Notes: generated from the letters alone by a model not told the origin. Shown: positions 35,780-44,781, numbered from the stretch's first letter. The stretch: 64,000 bases of DNA from Chloroflexota bacterium (GCA_016875735.1 VGOW01000006.1:30855-94854), one strand, 5' to 3'. Program-made: numbers and translations.

Positions 35780-37585
35780 TTATTCTCGGCGGGGGCGCAA
35801 ACCGCGATACTGCGGCACCTCGATCATCGGCGGGCGCTCGCGCTCAGCGATTTCCTCGACATCCAGAAAGTAACCGCCCGACTTGTAGCGGATCAATTTC
35901 ATTGACTTGTTGACATCTTCCAGAATCGCGCGGCCATACCGCCGTTCCAGTTTGCGGATGACGGCCTGCAAAATGGCGAAAGACATTTTGCTCAGCGCCT
36001 CCAGCGGCTGATTGTGGTGAATGCGCTCCAGCAAATCCACCTGAGCGATTCCTTCAAGCCCGTATTTTTCGAATACGTCGATCAGCAAACCGGTTTCCAC
36101 ACCGTAACCGGAGAAGAAGGAGAATTGCTCCAGCGCCGAACGGCGGCCGGCGTATTCACCGGAGAGCGGTTGAATGACGCCGGACAATTCAGGATAGAAA
36201 AGATTGAGAAGAGGCCGGGCCGTCAACTCGGTCACCCGCCCGCCTCCTCCAGCCTGAATCTTTTCGCCCACCTTCAACGGGCGGCGATAAAAGCCTTTGA
36301 CGAATTGCACACGGAGGTTGAGCAGCAACGGCCCGATAATCCCGTACACAAAACGCGGATGGATATTGACGATGTCGGTGTCAATCCAAGCCAGAATGTC
36401 GCCGCAGGTAACACTCAGGCTTTTCCACAACGCCTCGCCCTTGCCTTGCCGCGCGCCCAACTCCGGCAGTAACTGCTGATGCACATGAACCGGCACGCCG
36501 GATTTTTCGGCGATGGCCCGCGTGCGGTCGGTCGAATCCGAATCGATCACCACGATCTCATCCAACAGAGGAAACTTTTCCATCAATGCGCGCTTCACAG
36601 TGCGGATCACTCGGCCGATGGTTTCCTCTTCATTGAGCGCCGGGAGCGCCAAACTGATGGTTACCCCTTGAGCGCGCTTGAGCGCAACCAAATGCTTCAG
36701 GTTCGCAAACTCATCGGCGTGGAAGGTGTTTTCCGCGAACCACTTGTCCACGAGAATCGAAATGGCCTGCGCCCCAACGGTTTCATCCGGCGTGCTGATC
36801 GGCATGGGCCGCTGGGTTTTCACAGCAATCACGGCAGTGGGCGAGTTCTGCAAAACCCGGTCGGCCACGGGGCCTAATGAGGCCTGGCTGAGTAAACGCT
36901 GAGCCGTGGCGCCCATGACAACGAGATCATAATGGGCGGCGTGTTCGAGGATAGTATGAGCCGGATCGGCGGTGGTCGCCGAGCGTGATCGAACGTCGGG
37001 CATGCGCCCCAAGATTTGGCGGAGGCCATGGAAAGGCGCATCGGAATGAGGGCCGTCGCCGGAGGTGAGATGCAGGGTGGTCAACTCTCGTGGAGTCAGA
37101 CTCAGTCCGACGCGCAGAGCCAATTCGGCGTGCGGGCCGCCGCGCACCGGCACCAGCACACGGCCCGGTTCTGCGGGGAACGGGCCACGCACGAGGGCGA
37201 CATCGCAAGGCGGCCGGGTGAGCACGTCGGCCACAGTTGTGCTCAGAGCCTCGATGTGGCAAGCCCAATCCAACACCAGCAAATCGGGCGTTTCGTCCGC
37301 GATCACGGCGAGCAGTTCGTTCCACGGCTTGTGCGATACAATCACTTGGGCTTTGAGACGCGCCTGCCGGCCGGATCGCTCGACGACCTCTCGCAAAGTT
37401 CTGCGAACCTGCCGCGCCTGAGTCATTCCTGCGCTGAGCGGCTCGCTGGAAGGGATGTTGACAACGCCCACCAGCACGATGTCGGGCGCCATTAATCGGG
37501 CGATGCTCAACACCGCTTCGCTATCGCAGCCTTGAATGATCGGAACCATCACCGCGCGTAAAGTTACAAAAGGATGTTTTTTCAT
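35780..37585 (-). CDS. gpgS: Universal-stress-protein pair fused to glucosyl-3-phosphoglycerate synthase
   Basis: 601 residues. Residues 1 to about 260 hold two UspA-like domains (VTLRAVMVPIIQGCDSEAVL; VLVPVRGGPHAELALRVGLS; a nucleotide-binding-type DLVVMGATAQRLLSQASLG). From about 300 comes a GT81 synthase with SLALPALNEEETIGRVIRTV, the metal motifs VVIDSDSTDRT and ILAWIDTDIVN, and SGEYAGRRSALEQFSFFSGY. GpgS makes glucosyl-3-phosphoglycerate, a precursor of the compatible solute glucosylglycerate and of methylglucose polysaccharides. The stress domains suggest nucleotide-linked regulation, which is inference. Confidence 0.85.
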   Translation of the reverse strand: MKKHPFVTLRAVMVPIIQGCDSEAVLSIARLMAPDIVLVGVVNIPSSEPLSAGMTQARQVRRTLREVVERSGRQARLKAQVIVSHKPWNELLAVIADETPDLLVLDWACHIEALSTTVADVLTRPPCDVALVRGPFPAEPGRVLVPVRGGPHAELALRVGLSLTPRELTTLHLTSGDGPHSDAPFHGLRQILGRMPDVRSRSATTADPAHTILEHAAHYDLVVMGATAQRLLSQASLGPVADRVLQNSPTAVIAVKTQRPMPISTPDETVGAQAISILVDKWFAENTFHADEFANLKHLVALKRAQGVTISLALPALNEEETIGRVIRTVKRALMEKFPLLDEIVVIDSDSTDRTRAIAEKSGVPVHVHQQLLPELGARQGKGEALWKSLSVTCGDILAWIDTDIVNIHPRFVYGIIGPLLLNLRVQFVKGFYRRPLKVGEKIQAGGGGRVTELTARPLLNLFYPELSGVIQPLSGEYAGRRSALEQFSFFSGYGVETGLLIDVFEKYGLEGIAQVDLLERIHHNQPLEALSKMSFAILQAVIRKLERRYGRAILEDVNKSMKLIRYKSGGYFLDVEEIAERERPPMIEVPQYRGLRPRRE

Positions 37586-37920
37586 GGCGGGGAGAAATCT
37601 GGGGTATAAATATCAGCGGCGCGCGGCCATCCCATGGTCCGCCGCGCGCGGCCACGACACGAACCGGGCGGCCCCTTCAACCATCGATCTGGCGTGGTGT
37701 GCGAGAACGTTTTCAACGCCGCCACGATGGGCGGAGTCGAGTCATGAATGAGAACGATGCGCATCACCCTCCTCAAACAAAAAAGGCCGCCACCTTTGTG
37801 ACAGCCTCCGCCGTGCCCGTTTTTTGGGGAGCCGAGCGCTCCTATCATTGACCTGCCACCGGCCCCGCCGCCAATATACCAAAGAACAGCGCGTAAATCA
37901 ATCTCGCACAGGAGGCGAAA
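37586..37920. other. 335-base gap between the gpgS fusion and the M4 protease
   Basis: No gene seen. It holds a strong hairpin, GCGCGCGG (37619-37626) with CCGCGCGC (37642-37649), just upstream of the gpgS fusion, and an A6...T6 flanked GC-rich stretch at about 37783-37826. The latter could be a weak terminator, but its stem is poor. A Shine-Dalgarno AGGAGG precedes the protease ATG at 37921. Confidence 0.4.
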
Positions 37921-39069
37921 ATGTCCACCGACTTCCACCCCATTCAATGCATCGTCCCCCCGCACATGCTCCGCGAGATCGTCGAGCGCGGCAGTCCGGC
38001 CCAGCGCGATTGGGCGATCCGCACCCTGCGCATCTCCGAACAGTTTCGCGGACAGCGGCAGGCGCTCACCGGCTTGCCGGTTGCGGCCGCCCCCACCGTC
38101 ATCGGCGCAAAGCACCGCATCATCTACAACGCCGAGTTCGGATCGACTCTGCCCGGCAAGCAAGTGCGCGCCGAGGGCGAGCCGCCCACCGGCGACCCGG
38201 CAGTGGACGAAGCCTACGACGGCTCCGGCGTCACCTATGATCTGTATCAAGATGTGTACGGGCGCAACTCCATCGACGGCAACGGACTCCGTCTCGATTC
38301 CACCGTGCATTATCAAAAGGGATACGACAACGCCTTTTGGAACGGCCAGCAAATGGTGTACGGCGACGGCGACGAAGACCTGCCCCCGGCGGACCGACTC
38401 TTCAATCGGTTCACCATCGCCATCGACATCATCGGCCACGAACTGACGCACGGCGTGACTCAATACGAAGCCAAACTCATCTATTGGGATCAGCCGGGCG
38501 CGTTGAACGAATCGATGTCCGACGTGTTCGGTTCGCTGGTCAAACAGATCAAGTTGGGCCAAAGCGCGAACGAGGCCGATTGGATCATCGGGCAGGGACT
38601 CTTCACAGCGCGGGTGAATGGGCAGGGCATCCGCTCGATGAAAGCGCCGGGCACGGCTTACGACGATCCGGTGCTGGGCAAAGATCCTCAGCCCGCGCAC
38701 ATGAAGGATTACAAGAACGTGAGTTACGACAACGGCGGCGTGCACATCAATTTGGGTATTCCGAATCATGCCTTTTACACGACGGCGATGGAATTGGGCG
38801 GGCGCGCGTGGGAGAAGGCCGGCCGAATCTGGTACGTGACTCTGCGCGACAAACTTCAGGATCGATCCGACTTTCAGGCCGCCGCCAACTTCACCCACCA
38901 AACGGCGGGCGAACTTTTCGGCGCGGGCAGTTTGGAGCAGCAGGCGGTGCGCAACGGCTGGGCGGCCGTGGGCATCACGGTGGACGGCGCCCCACCGCCG
39001 ACTCAGCCGCCCAAAGGCTGTGTGCCCACCGCGCTGGGGTTGACGCGCCCGCCGGAGCGGGTGAAGTGA
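37921..39069 (+). CDS. M4-family metalloprotease, protealysin-like
   Basis: 382 residues. The zinc motif is GHELTHGVTQYEA, with the third ligand in LNESMSDVFGSLV and the catalytic histidine region YDNGGVHINLGIPNHAFY. The N-terminus is short, without a signal peptide, and contains IVPPHMLREIVERG, the protealysin-type propeptide motif that occupies the active site. So it is made as a cytosolic precursor with a short pro-region, unlike secreted thermolysin. The following inhibitor gene starts on its last bases (GTGA overlap). Confidence 0.92.
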   Translation: MSTDFHPIQCIVPPHMLREIVERGSPAQRDWAIRTLRISEQFRGQRQALTGLPVAAAPTVIGAKHRIIYNAEFGSTLPGKQVRAEGEPPTGDPAVDEAYDGSGVTYDLYQDVYGRNSIDGNGLRLDSTVHYQKGYDNAFWNGQQMVYGDGDEDLPPADRLFNRFTIAIDIIGHELTHGVTQYEAKLIYWDQPGALNESMSDVFGSLVKQIKLGQSANEADWIIGQGLFTARVNGQGIRSMKAPGTAYDDPVLGKDPQPAHMKDYKNVSYDNGGVHINLGIPNHAFYTTAMELGGRAWEKAGRIWYVTLRDKLQDRSDFQAAANFTHQTAGELFGAGSLEQQAVRNGWAAVGITVDGAPPPTQPPKGCVPTALGLTRPPERVK

Positions 39070-39365
39070 AAATCAGCTTCGAGCGCGCGGGCGGCTTTGC
39101 CGGGATGCGCGTCGCGCACACCGTTGACACGGACTCGCTTTCAGCCGACGACGCGCGCGAACTGCATCAACTGGTGGAGGCCGCCTGCTTCTTCGATCTT
39201 CCCGCCGTGATCCAGTCGTCGGCTCCGGGCGGCGATCAGTTTCAATACAAACTCACGGTGGAAGCCGGGGGGCGAACGCACACTGTGGAGGCCGGTGACG
39301 CCGCCGCGCCGGAGACTCTACAGCCCCTGCTTCTGCGATTGACGCGGCTGGCTCGAAGCCGTTAA
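39066..39365 (+). CDS. Emfourin-type protease inhibitor
   Basis: 99 residues from the GTG overlapping the protease stop. It starts MKISFERAGGFAGMRVAHTV and continues with LSADDARELHQLVEAACFFDLPA, then QYKLTVEAGGRTHTVEAGD. This is the pattern of emfourin, the inhibitor encoded next to protealysin. The overlapping start couples inhibitor to protease synthesis, so the cell is protected from the enzyme. Assignment rests on both sequence pattern and position. Confidence 0.85.
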   Translation: MKISFERAGGFAGMRVAHTVDTDSLSADDARELHQLVEAACFFDLPAVIQSSAPGGDQFQYKLTVEAGGRTHTVEAGDAAAPETLQPLLLRLTRLARSR

Positions 39366-40447
39366 CAGATTCGCGGTAGCAGTTCGCCCGCCGGAAGATC
39401 GACCACGCGCGAGCCGCCAATGCCCGTGCGGGCCACCACGAGCGACGGATGCTCGGCCACCACTTTGCCGATGCGAACCGCTTCGCGGCCCAGTGCGTGC
39501 GCGCGCATGGCGGCCAACACGGAGTCGGCTTCGGCTTCGGGCACGATGGCAACCAACTTGCCCTCGTTGGCGACGTACAGCGGATCGAGTCCCAGCATTT
39601 CGCAAGCGGCGTGCACCGCCGGTTGAACCGGCACGCGCTTCTCTTCGAATTCGATTCCCACTTTCGAGGCGGCGGCCAGTTCGTTGAGCACCGCCGCCAG
39701 CCCGCCGCGCGTCGCGTCGCGCAAACAATGAATCGAACGGGAGGCGGCCAGCATGGCCCCCACCAATCCGTTAAGCGGCGCGGTGTCGCTTTTGATTTCC
39801 GTCTCGAAATCCAATCCCTCGCGCACCGACATGATCGCCATGCCATGATCGCCCATCGCGCCGCTCACGATCACCGCATCGCCCGGCTGAGCGCGATTAG
39901 CGGCGATGTTCACCTCAGGCGCGATGAGGCCGATACCCGACGTGTTGATGTACAACCCGTCGCCGTGCCCTTTGTTCACCACTTTGGTATCTCCGGCCAC
40001 CAATTGCACGCCCGCTTTCCGGCAGGCTTGGGCCACCGAAGCGACGATTTGGCCGAGCGTCTCCATCGGCAAGCCTTCCTCGATGATGAATCCGGCGCTG
40101 AGGAAAAGGGGTCGCGCGCCGCTCATCGCCAGATCGTTCACCGTGCCGTTCACGGCCAGCTCGCCGATGTCGCCGCCGGGAAAGACCAGCGGGCTGACGA
40201 CGAAGGAATCGGTGGTGAAGGCAAGACGTTGATTGCCGATTGCGCCCGACCCGCCATCCGCGATCTGCCGGAGGTCGATCACGGTTGAATCGCCGAGTTG
40301 GGCGAGGAGATCGTTGCTGAACTGCGGCGCGAAGAGGTGTTCGATCAGATCGGCCATCATCTTACCGCCACTGCCGTGACCCATCACGATTGTTGGGTAG
40401 TTTCTCAGCGGCAGGGGGCAAGTCCAAGAGGCAAAGTTGAGAGCCAT
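39362..40447 (-). CDS. hypE: Hydrogenase maturation protein HypE
   Basis: 361 residues from the ATG at 40447. The PurM-like ATP fold shows MGHGSGGKMMADLIEHLF, TTDSFVVSPLVFPGGDIGEL and CLRDATRGGLAAVLNELA. It ends PRIC, the invariant C-terminal cysteine that carries the carbamoyl and then cyano group made with HypF. It supplies cyanide ligands for the NiFe active site. Downstream of hypD in the hyp series. Confidence 0.95.
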   Translation of the reverse strand: MALNFASWTCPLPLRNYPTIVMGHGSGGKMMADLIEHLFAPQFSNDLLAQLGDSTVIDLRQIADGGSGAIGNQRLAFTTDSFVVSPLVFPGGDIGELAVNGTVNDLAMSGARPLFLSAGFIIEEGLPMETLGQIVASVAQACRKAGVQLVAGDTKVVNKGHGDGLYINTSGIGLIAPEVNIAANRAQPGDAVIVSGAMGDHGMAIMSVREGLDFETEIKSDTAPLNGLVGAMLAASRSIHCLRDATRGGLAAVLNELAAASKVGIEFEEKRVPVQPAVHAACEMLGLDPLYVANEGKLVAIVPEAEADSVLAAMRAHALGREAVRIGKVVAEHPSLVVARTGIGGSRVVDLPAGELLPRIC

Positions 40448-40448
40448 A

Positions 40449-40535
40449 GGCAACTCCGAACTTCCAACTCCAAATCTCAAACGCCCAAACCCGCTTCCGA
40501 TTCTTGGAGTTGGATTTTTGGAGTTTGAGATTCCG
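40449..40535. repeat. Inverted-repeat element with permuted arms at the hypD/hypE junction
   Basis: AATCTCAAAC (40473-40482) pairs with GTTTGAGATT (40523-40532), and CCAACTCC (40464-40471) with GGAGTTGG (40506-40513). The two words occur in the order that prevents one continuous hairpin. It covers the hypD stop and encodes the last residues of HypD. Confidence 0.65.
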
Positions 40536-41622
40536 CGTAGCGGCCATAGCGATAGTAGGCCGCGCACGCGCCCTCGCTCGATACCATCGTCGCCCCGAGC
40601 GGAGTCTGCGGCGCGCACTCTTTGCCGAAGGCCGGGCACTGGTTCGGCTTTTTGAGTCCCTGCAACACTTGGCCGCTGATGCACAGGCTCGACTCTTTGG
40701 TTTCGATAGACTGCACTTCGGGGAAGCGCTGCTCGGCGTCGTAATCGGCATAGGCCGGGCGAAACTTGTAGCCGCTCTGCGGGATGACGCCGATGCCGCG
40801 CCACGGGCGATCGCACGGCTCGAAGACTTGATTGATGATCGCTTGCGCCGGGCGGTTGCCGTCGCGTTGCACCGAGCGGGCATAGGCGTTCTCCACTTCG
40901 GCGCGGCCCTCTTCGAGTTGCTTGACGCACAACAGCACGCCATGCAGAACATCCACCGGCTCGAAGCCAGTGACCACGATGGGCACACGATACTTCTTCA
41001 CCAGCGGCTCGTATTCCCAATAACCCATCACCGTGCAAACGTGGCCGGCCGCCAGAAAACCGTTCACCTGCACTTCGGGCGATTCCATCAGCGCGGAGAT
41101 GGCCGGGGGCACGGTGACGTGCGAGACGAGCATGGCGAAGTTTTGGATTCCCTGCGCCTTCGCCTGCACCACCGCCATCGCGTTGGCGGGCGCAGTCGTC
41201 TCGAAGCCGATGCCGAAGAACACCACCGTTTTGTTCGGGTTGTCGCGGGCGATCTTCAGCGTGTCGAGCGGTGAATACACAATACGCACATCGCCGCCCG
41301 CCGCCCGCACGCTGAACAGATCGCGCTCGGAGCCGGGCACGCGCAGCATATCGCCATACGAAGCGAAGATCACATCGGGGCGCGAGGCAAGGGCGATGGC
41401 CTTGTCGATCAGTTCCAGCGGGGTGACGCACACCGGACAGCCCGGCCCGTGCACCAGATCGATCTCGCTCGGCAAAAGTTGATCGAGGCCGCTTTTGAGG
41501 ATGGAATGAGTCTGCCCCCCGCACACTTCCATGATCTTCCATGAGCGCGTGGCCGCGCGCCGAATCTCGTCGAGCAGGCGCTGGGTCACCGTCTCATCGC
41601 GGTATTCGTCGATGTATTTCAT
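40477..41622 (-). CDS. hypD: Hydrogenase maturation protein HypD
   Basis: 381 residues. Conserved stretches are [54 protein letters not shown] and the iron-sulfur cysteines in [20 protein letters not shown] plus [15 protein letters not shown]. With HypC it carries the Fe(CN)2CO unit. The last ~16 residues ([18 protein letters not shown]) come from a repeat element and are not conserved. Confidence 0.95.
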   Translation of the reverse strand: MKYIDEYRDETVTQRLLDEIRRAATRSWKIMEVCGGQTHSILKSGLDQLLPSEIDLVHGPGCPVCVTPLELIDKAIALASRPDVIFASYGDMLRVPGSERDLFSVRAAGGDVRIVYSPLDTLKIARDNPNKTVVFFGIGFETTAPANAMAVVQAKAQGIQNFAMLVSHVTVPPAISALMESPEVQVNGFLAAGHVCTVMGYWEYEPLVKKYRVPIVVTGFEPVDVLHGVLLCVKQLEEGRAEVENAYARSVQRDGNRPAQAIINQVFEPCDRPWRGIGVIPQSGYKFRPAYADYDAEQRFPEVQSIETKESSLCISGQVLQGLKKPNQCPAFGKECAPQTPLGATMVSSEGACAAYYRYGRYAESQTPKIQLQESEAGLGV

Positions 41623-41652
41623 GGGGGCGCTCCTTCCGGCATTATATTCGGA

Positions 41653-41753
41653 TCAAGGGGAACGCTGATGAACGCGGATTGGAATTGATAAACGCTGATC
41701 GTTCTGATCAAAAGAATCAGCGTTCATCCGATTTTCAGCGTGTATCAACGTTC
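41653..41753. repeat. Quasi-tandem inverted-repeat element (AACGCTGAT / ATCAGCGTT)
   Basis: AACGCTGAT (41691-41699) pairs with ATCAGCGTT (41716-41724). Further copies aacgctgatgaacgcggat (41661-) and the complementary catccgattttcagcgtg lie outside. It fills the gap between hypC and hypD. Confidence 0.7.
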
Positions 41754-41758
41754 TGCAT

Positions 41759-42022
41759 CTACGTCGTGCCGTCGGCGAGTTCGGGCATTTCGTCGGCCAG
41801 CATATCCAGTTGGCGCAGCATCTCTAGCGTGCGTTGGGCCTCGGCCTCGTCGAGCTGGCTGATGCCGAAGCCGACGTGAATGATGGTGTAGTCGCCGATC
41901 TGGATCTCCGGCAGATATTCGAGGCAGGCCTCTTTGATCACGCCGCCGAAATCCACCTTGCCCATCTTCATGCCGTTGATGTCGTAAATCTCAATCACCT
42001 TTCCGGGAATGCCAAGACACAT
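41759..42022 (-). CDS. hypC: Hydrogenase assembly chaperone HypC
   Basis: 87 residues beginning MCLGIPGKVIEI, with the essential Cys2, and GDYTIIHVGFGISQLDEAEA. It binds HypD and the large-subunit precursor and shuttles the iron unit. The gene precedes hypD. Confidence 0.94.
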   Translation of the reverse strand: MCLGIPGKVIEIYDINGMKMGKVDFGGVIKEACLEYLPEIQIGDYTIIHVGFGISQLDEAEAQRTLEMLRQLDMLADEMPELADGTT

Positions 42023-42040
42023 GAGAGACTCCTTTCGCGG

Positions 42041-42093
42041 TTGATTAGTAATTGGTGATTAGTAATTACCACTCACCAATTACCGATCACTGA
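42041..42093. repeat. Inverted-repeat element (GTAATTGGTGA / TCACCAATTAC)
   Basis: Perfect 11-base arms at 42048-42058 and 42073-42083, with gattagtaatt and accgatcactga flanking words. It covers the hypF stop and the gap before hypC. Its vocabulary matches the element at 5582-5700. Confidence 0.75.
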
Positions 42094-44430
42094 CACGGCC
42101 GCCTGCCCTAACGCAATGCCGCCATCGTTGGGGGGGACGAGACGATGGGTGAAGACTTCGAATCCGTCGGCGCGCAGAAGGGCCAGCGCCTTTGCCAACA
42201 GAGTCACATTCTGAAAGACGCCGCCACTGAGGGCAACTTGATTCACGCCGTGCGATTTTCGCAACCGAACACAGACCCTTCGGATCATCGCCGCCACCCC
42301 GTTGTGGAATCGGGCGGCGATGATGGGCGGGGAGACTCCGCCGCGCCAATCGTTCACGATTTGGCGAATGGCGCTGTGCGGCAGAATGAGATCGCCGGAC
42401 AGATCGAAATCGTATGCCGCCGTTTCATCGGGATCGGCAACGGCTTCCAGCTCGATGGCCGCCTGCCCTTCGTAATTGACTTCCTGCCGGAGTCCGATGA
42501 TCGAAGCCGTCGCGTCGAACAATCTCCCCATGCTCGAGGTGAGCGGCGCGTTGAGTCCAATTGTTATTTGCTTTTCCACGATGCTCCGTTCGCTATCCGG
42601 CAGAGCGCGCACGGGAGCGAGATCGGAATCGAGCGGCAGGCCCGCGGCGAGCAAATGGGCGAGCGCGACTCGCGCCGGTTTGCGGGTGGCGGCGTCGCCG
42701 CCGGGGAGGGGAACGTAGGCGAGATGGGCAACGCGCTCGAAGTGTGAATATGTTGCCAGCAGAAATTCGCCGCCCCAGATCGCGCCGTCGGTTCCGTAGC
42801 CCGTGCCGTCGAGCGCCACGCCGATCACCGGATGCTCGCCGTCGAGTCCGTGCTCGGCCATGCAGGCGGCGATGTGCGCGTGATGATGTTGAACGCCGAC
42901 GGCCCTCAACCCCTCGCGCTCGGCGCGGGCCAATGCGTATCGAGTCGCCAGGTAGTTCGGGTGCAGATCGTGGGCGATGATCTGCGGCTGAATGCGAAAG
43001 AGAGACTCGAAGTGCGACACGCCGCTCTCGAACGATTGCAGTGTTTCGTAGTTTTCCATATCGCCGATGTGATGGCTGAGGAAGGCGTAATGATCGCGCG
43101 CCACGCAAAAGGTGTTCTTCAGTTCGCCGCCGACGGCGAGGGTGGGCGGCGCGGCGTGCGGAAGTTTCACCGGGTACGGCGCATAGCCCCGCGAGCGGCG
43201 GATGGGTAGTTCTGCGCCCTCGAAGACGCGCATCACCGAGTCGTCGGTGCGGATGTGGATGTCGCGGTCGTGCAAGAGGAAGGCGTCGGCCAGCGGGGCG
43301 AGGCGGGTGAGGGCCTCGTCGTTGCGGGCGGCAATCGGTTCTTCGGAGAAGTTGCCGCTGGTCATGACCAAAGGATGAAGGAGGAAGGAAGAAGGAGGAA
43401 AACTAAAAAGCAAATGATGCAAAGGAGTGTAGGGGAGCATGACGCCGAGTGTGCGTTGGCGCGGGGCGACCGAGGCCGCGATGGGCGGGGTTGCGTTGCC
43501 GCGTTTCTGCAACAGTACGATGGGCCGCTGGCGCGATTCGAGCAGAGCACGCTCTTCAGTTGAAATGTAGCAGTATTGCTCGATGGCGGCAATGTCGGGC
43601 ATCATAAGCGCGAAGGGTTTGTCGGCGCGACCTTTGCGGCGGCGCAGTTCGGCCACGGCCTCTTCGTTCGTTGCGTCGCAGGCCAGATGGAATCCGCCCA
43701 AGCCTTTGCCGGCGATGATTTTGCCCTGACGGAGAAGTTGTTGGGCAGTGAGAAAAGGAGATTGGAGGATTGGAGAATTCTCCAATCCTCCAATCTCTAA
43801 TCTTACCTGGGGGCCGCAGACCGGGCAGGCCACCGGCTGGGCGTGAAAGCGGCGGTCGCGCGGGTCGTGGTATTCGCGGGCGCAGTCGGCGCACATGACA
43901 AAGGGAGCCATCGTCGTCTGCGGGCGGTCGTAGGGAATATCTTTGATGATGGTGAAGCGCGGGCCGCAGTTGGTGCAGTTGATGAAGGGGTAAAGGTGGC
44001 GGCGGTCGGCGGGGTCGAACAGTTCGCGCAGGCAGTCGTCGCAAATGCAGATGTCGGGGGAGATGGGTTGGAACGCGCCCGGCTCGGGCTGGCTCTCGCG
44101 GATGTCGAACTGGGTGAAGCCGTTGGGCGGCAGGGACTCGGCGGTCACGCGCTCGATGCGCGCCAGCGGCGGCGCTTCGCCGGTGAGCGCCGTGCGGAAC
44201 GATTCCACCGCCGGGGGCGAGCCTTCGATTTCGATGGTGACTCCGGCGGAGGTGTTGAGCACCCAGCCGGTAAGCCCGAGTCGAGTTGCCAGCCCGTACA
44301 CGAACGGGCGGAAGCCCACTCCCTGCACCACTCCGGTGACGGTGAGGCGGTGGCGAACGGTGCGAGGCGCGAGATCAGCCGACTCCCTTTGCAATGTTGC
44401 ATCATCGATGATGTGCGTTGTATTGCTCAT
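42073..44430 (-). CDS. hypF: Carbamoyltransferase HypF
   Basis: 785 residues with all family parts: an acylphosphatase domain (VTGVVQGVGFRPFVYGLATR), paired zinc fingers (CICDDCLREL, CTNCGPRFT, CADCARE, CPVCGPQ), a YrdC domain and a Kae1-like domain with HHHAHIAACMAEHGLDGEHP. It makes the carbamoyl donor for cyanide ligands. Two low-complexity inserts are in frame: LEIGGLENSPILQSPFLTA after the second finger, encoded by a perfect palindrome, and FSFPPSSFLLHP in the YrdC domain before LVMTSGN. Confidence 0.95.
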   Translation of the reverse strand: MSNTTHIIDDATLQRESADLAPRTVRHRLTVTGVVQGVGFRPFVYGLATRLGLTGWVLNTSAGVTIEIEGSPPAVESFRTALTGEAPPLARIERVTAESLPPNGFTQFDIRESQPEPGAFQPISPDICICDDCLRELFDPADRRHLYPFINCTNCGPRFTIIKDIPYDRPQTTMAPFVMCADCAREYHDPRDRRFHAQPVACPVCGPQVRLEIGGLENSPILQSPFLTAQQLLRQGKIIAGKGLGGFHLACDATNEEAVAELRRRKGRADKPFALMMPDIAAIEQYCYISTEERALLESRQRPIVLLQKRGNATPPIAASVAPRQRTLGVMLPYTPLHHLLFSFPPSSFLLHPLVMTSGNFSEEPIAARNDEALTRLAPLADAFLLHDRDIHIRTDDSVMRVFEGAELPIRRSRGYAPYPVKLPHAAPPTLAVGGELKNTFCVARDHYAFLSHHIGDMENYETLQSFESGVSHFESLFRIQPQIIAHDLHPNYLATRYALARAEREGLRAVGVQHHHAHIAACMAEHGLDGEHPVIGVALDGTGYGTDGAIWGGEFLLATYSHFERVAHLAYVPLPGGDAATRKPARVALAHLLAAGLPLDSDLAPVRALPDSERSIVEKQITIGLNAPLTSSMGRLFDATASIIGLRQEVNYEGQAAIELEAVADPDETAAYDFDLSGDLILPHSAIRQIVNDWRGGVSPPIIAARFHNGVAAMIRRVCVRLRKSHGVNQVALSGGVFQNVTLLAKALALLRADGFEVFTHRLVPPNDGGIALGQAAVSVIGNW
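43371..43416. repeat. In-frame repeat stretch in hypF (GGATGAAGG / GGAGGAAGG words)
   Basis: Degenerate purine-rich copies (aggatgaagg, aggaaggaag, aaggaggaa) encode FSFPPSSFLLHP, an insert just before the conserved LVMTSGN of the YrdC domain. Confidence 0.55.
43758..43797. repeat. Perfect 40-base palindrome inside hypF
   Basis: The left arm 43758-43777 (two copies of ATTGGAG-type words) is an exact 20-base complement of the right arm 43778-43797, with no loop. It encodes a 13- to 14-residue insert after the HypF zinc fingers without breaking the frame. Confidence 0.85.
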
Positions 44431-44505
44431 TGCTCAGTGCCAACCACTGCGCGAGGCCGATGAGGGGAGTGGCAACTGCACATGCTTGTTACATCTTCGC
44501 CCACT

Positions 44506-44534
44506 TGTGACTCATAATCCGTAGACTTATAACC
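44506..44534 (+). promoter_or_regulatory. C-box operator overlapping the promoter of the controller gene
   Basis: GACTCATAATCCGTAGACTT followed by ATAACC (44509-44534) has two GACT/ATA half-site pairs around a central CCGTAGAC, like the C-boxes bound by restriction-modification controller proteins. It overlaps TTGTGA (44505-44510) and TTATAA (44527-44532), sixteen bases apart, a plausible promoter. Autoregulation of the controller is inferred. Confidence 0.6.
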
Positions 44535-44559
44535 TACCGAGAAGTTACTATAGCGGGAT

Positions 44560-44781
44560 ATGCCGAAACAGTTATCAGTCACTGAACGATTCGGACAGCG
44601 CATAAGAGAATTGCGAAAAGAGCGTGGCCTATCGCAAGAAAGCCTTGCTGAATTGTGTGGCCTCGACAGAACATACATCAGTGGTATAGAGCGTGGCTTG
44701 AGAAATGTGGCCCTTCGGAACATTGACGCTCTCGCGCAAGGGCTGGGCGTTTCAATCTCTGAGTTGTTCGAAGATGTCTGA
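44560..44781 (+). CDS. Restriction-modification controller (C) protein, XRE-type HTH
   Basis: 73 residues, almost entirely a helix-turn-helix: [56 protein letters not shown]. Size, sequence and position before a restriction gene match C proteins, which time nuclease expression after methylation. It is preceded by a C-box and followed 8 bases later by the endonuclease gene. Confidence 0.85.
   Translation: MPKQLSVTERFGQRIRELRKERGLSQESLAELCGLDRTYISGIERGLRNVALRNIDALAQGLGVSISELFEDV

Noticed and set aside
37586..37920. Riboswitch in the gap before the M4 protease
   Set aside because: GC-rich hairpins are present but no known riboswitch core could be matched, and the A6/T6 flanked part has a weak stem.
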